From the NCBI RefSeq assembly GCF_018390515.1, contig NZ_JAHBBK010000002.1, forward strand, positions 849,743 to 913,742: DNA of 64,000 bases. The letters run 5' to 3'. The position numbers were made by a program, and so were the translations under genes. Origin of the DNA: Mucilaginibacter sp. Bleaf8 (GTDB lineage Bacteria > Bacteroidota > Bacteroidia > Sphingobacteriales > Sphingobacteriaceae). Below, piece by piece: positions 62,210-64,000 of the stretch. Under the pieces are notes generated by a model. The model was given only the letters and a program-made list of their open reading frames with translations, was not told the DNA's origin and made no database searches. Each line of letters starts with the position of its first letter. Positions within the stretch are counted from its first letter, which is position 1.

Positions 62210-62410
62210 ATGAAGTTGAATACCTGGTATAAAATTTTTGAGCTTGAATTGGACGAGGTAAAAAAGGAATCGGGAAATTTTCCTTTGCAAAGCATTGTAC
62301 CTTACGGGCCATCGCATCCAGACAAGCAGTCGGCAAAAGCCTGGCTTGCAGATAATATGAAACCTGACAAAAAATATGTGATTACTAAAATTTACGATGC
62401 AGCTATATGA
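62210..62410 (+). CDS. Hypothetical protein, 66 aa
   Basis: A short protein: MKLNTWYKIFELELDEVKKE, then SIVPYGPSHPDKQSAKAWLAD and KYVITKIYDA. It looks like a compact alpha/beta domain. A TAAATTTA box (62198-62205, one mismatch to TAnnTTTG) lies 4 nt upstream of the ATG. Its stop overlaps the next start (ATGA), so the two genes are translationally coupled. The family is unknown. Confidence 0.6.
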   Translation: MKLNTWYKIFELELDEVKKESGNFPLQSIVPYGPSHPDKQSAKAWLADNMKPDKKYVITKIYDAAI

Positions 62411-62799
62411 CCAGAACCGAAATATTACAATTATTGAAAAACGTCAAGATTGAAGACCTGTTGGAAACAGATGTGTGGCGTGAAAACGATCCGTTAATCA
62501 TTTGTGGTTTCACCTTAGATAACGGCTACACTGTTTATCTGAAGCCTATTTCCGGTAGTGATTCAGTAGAGTTATCAGTTGGCTGGCCTGCCGGCGAAGC
62601 GGAGATGCGCTCCTTTAAAGAAAAGCTTGATACGGCTGCCCCGGATTCTTATTTTGATTTTAGCGTGAGGCATCTATCACTGGAAACCGTTCGTCGCCTC
62701 ACCGAAGAACATGCCCGGACCATCAAAGCTGGCGGTTGCAGCGCTAATGAGATTTGGAATGGAACCATCAGGGTTCGCTTCGATCCGACAAATCTATAA
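62407..62799 (+). CDS. Hypothetical protein, 130 aa
   Basis: A protein with an N-terminal helix, then strands PLIICGFTLDNGYTVYLKP and VELSVGWPAGEAEM, a helical stretch (SLETVRRLTEEHARTIKAGG) and an end with SANEIWNGTIRVRFDPTNL. No signal peptide or known motif is seen. It overlaps the 66-aa gene by 4 bp and is 7 bp before the large nuclease gene, so the three form a probable operon. Confidence 0.6.
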   Translation: MTRTEILQLLKNVKIEDLLETDVWRENDPLIICGFTLDNGYTVYLKPISGSDSVELSVGWPAGEAEMRSFKEKLDTAAPDSYFDFSVRHLSLETVRRLTEEHARTIKAGGCSANEIWNGTIRVRFDPTNL

Positions 62800-62806
62800 T
62801 TATCGG

Positions 62807-64000
62807 ATGCGTTGGATTACTGCGACACACTTAGAACGATGGGCCGATACCAGGACCGCTGAAGGTGATTTGCCTTTATTGATCCGTAAATTAATCGTTG
62901 CCTCGGTCAAACAATGGCCCGACCTTTATATAGCGGCGGGTGACAGTATTTTTAAACCGGGCTGGGATGGAGTATGCCATTCAACTGAAAAAAATCGTTT
63001 GCTCCCTGCTGGCGTATCGCGCTGGGAATGGGGCAGAAATAGTGATTACAAAAAGAAATTTAAAAAAGACTTTACCAAACGGACGTTAGAAACGCCTCGG
63101 GAAAAGCAGTTAAATGAGATTTTTGTATTTGTGACACCTCGTCGATGGTCAGGGGATCGTGAAAGCATTATTAAGGAATGTCAGTCATCATCTCATTGGA
63201 AAGGCATCTTGATCTATGATGCGGATGACCTGGAAATGTGGCTTGAACATTCTCCGGCTGTAGCGCGATGGCTATGCCTCGAATTACAGATAATGACCGA
63301 ACAAGTCATCGGGGCGGAAGAATTTTGGAAAAGTTATACGCGACATGCAGAATACGTGTTCACACCCGAATTTGTCTTGGGTGGAAGAACCGGAAACGCG
63401 GAACGTTTGGCTGGTTTTTTGACCGATGATTTCGATGCGCTGGAATTAAAAGCTGCATCGAAGGAAGAGGGTGCAGCATTCGTTTTGGCTGCCCTGCTTT
63501 CGGCAAACGCTGACAAAGAAATACTTGTATACAGTAAATGCGTGATCGTTAGTGAGCCTTCGGTACTGAAGCAACTTAATGATTTACAGGAAGGCTTAGT
63601 CATCATTTATATGCCGGTAAATGATGAAACCATTACAATGCTCGGCGATATTGCTAATCACATTATATCCATCGTCAGTAACCGGGCGAAAGTCAGGTCA
63701 CGTGATATCATTTTGCAAATTCCAGATAGTGGCTATTTTTCACAAGGATTGATCGCCATTGGCGTCCCACATCCGGAAGCTTATAATTTGTCAAAAATCT
63801 GCGGCCGAAGTTATGATGTGCTCCGTCGGTTGCTATCCGATCAGGCCGGCAGGGTAATTTGGCCGGCCGGCTTCGACGAGAATGAGCTAATTCCTTTATT
63901 TTTTGTCCAGAAATTTGATGACGAGAAAAAAGGTGACCATGATGCGATTACTGCGCTTTCAGGAAATGATTATTCCGCTTACAAATCCAAATTAAAAAAT
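62807..64000 (+). CDS. Large nuclease-headed protein (partial, 398 codons in window)
   Basis: The frame starts at the ATG at 62807 and runs off the window. Residues 50-95 read SIFKPGWDGVCHS, then PAGVSRWEWGRNSDYKKKFKKDF: the D54...E74-x-G...K arrangement fits a divergent PD-(D/E)xK restriction-type fold. Residues about 105-160 read IFVFVTPRRWSGDRE and LIYDADDLEMWLEHSPAVARWL. Proteins with this text (from memory) are often over 1,000 residues and lie in defence islands; the rest, possibly a P-loop region, is outside the window. It is the last visible gene of the plus-strand operon. Confidence 0.6.
   Translation, partial: MRWITATHLERWADTRTAEGDLPLLIRKLIVASVKQWPDLYIAAGDSIFKPGWDGVCHSTEKNRLLPAGVSRWEWGRNSDYKKKFKKDFTKRTLETPREKQLNEIFVFVTPRRWSGDRESIIKECQSSSHWKGILIYDADDLEMWLEHSPAVARWLCLELQIMTEQVIGAEEFWKSYTRHAEYVFTPEFVLGGRTGNAERLAGFLTDDFDALELKAASKEEGAAFVLAALLSANADKEILVYSKCVIVSEPSVLKQLNDLQEGLVIIYMPVNDETITMLGDIANHIISIVSNRAKVRSRDIILQIPDSGYFSQGLIAIGVPHPEAYNLSKICGRSYDVLRRLLSDQAGRVIWPAGFDENELIPLFFVQKFDDEKKGDHDAITALSGNDYSAYKSKLKN

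Noticed and set aside
53247..64000. Prophage
   Set aside because: There is an integrase but no capsid, tail, terminase or lysis gene in view.
53247..64000. Integrative conjugative element
   Set aside because: No relaxase, mobilisation or Tra genes are visible; these could lie beyond the right edge, so only an island is claimed.

Overview
The window looks like a chromosome segment of a Bacteroidota species, most likely Sphingobacteriaceae (Mucilaginibacter/Pedobacter-like). This is inferred from gene content: an acyl-ornithine-type arginine pathway with a GNAT acylglutamate synthase, fused DAHP synthase-chorismate mutase, short AMP nucleosidase, DUF3857 transglutaminases, a CarboxypepD_reg TonB receptor, repeated TAnnTTTG -7 promoter boxes and few Shine-Dalgarno sites. 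No 16S or marker comparison could be run.

Positions 1-52,870 are ordinary core chromosome. From left to right they hold NDH-2; an arginine operon on the minus strand (GNAT-argG-argC-argD-argF', then a PaiB-like gene), preceded by an unlisted 41-codon leader ORF with three consecutive CGA Arg codons; a 2H phosphoesterase; a dicarboxylate symporter; an MBL hydrolase; a metal-type TonB receptor; stress and envelope genes; an MpaB/DUF2236 oxygenase gene split by an in-frame stop; tandem DUF3857 proteins; queG, ruvB and tyrS; a Xre-RES toxin-antitoxin pair; tig-clpP-clpX; amn, cbs and aroC; an HMA/AraC metal pair; and the aromatic operon pheA-aroF/CM-aroA. The aromatic operon is preceded by a complete phenylalanine attenuator: promoter, 22-codon Phe/Tyr-rich leader peptide, antiterminator and terminator. 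aroB with an S4-domain gene, proline dehydrogenase, an SGNH esterase and a HAD hydrolase follow.

At 52,878 a tRNA with anticodon CAT is followed by a tyrosine recombinase with Ser in place of the first catalytic Arg (IntDOT-like). From there to the right edge the content changes to what looks like an integrated genomic island whose far end lies outside the window. It carries a target-recognition-domain remnant; a deaminase fused to a GHKL ATPase and a C-terminal tail that may be a winged helix; a four-unit array of TTCGCGACA/TGTCGCGAA palindromes; a three-gene minus-strand operon (DarT-like candidate, PIN-like candidate, basic unknown); a DUF2971 protein; a truncated PD-(D/E)xK gene abutting a second gene; and a divergent locus with an AAA ATPase-Mrr nuclease (preceded by an unlisted 33-codon ORF) on one strand and two small genes plus a large nuclease-headed protein, cut by the window edge, on the other. 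Mixed nucleases, NTPases and gene remnants beside an integrase suggest a defence island; no defence activity can be shown from sequence alone.

The strongest findings are the two amino-acid leader peptides (Phe well supported, Arg plausible), the deaminase-GHKL fusion with the adjacent palindrome array, and the AAA-Mrr locus with its small upstream ORF.
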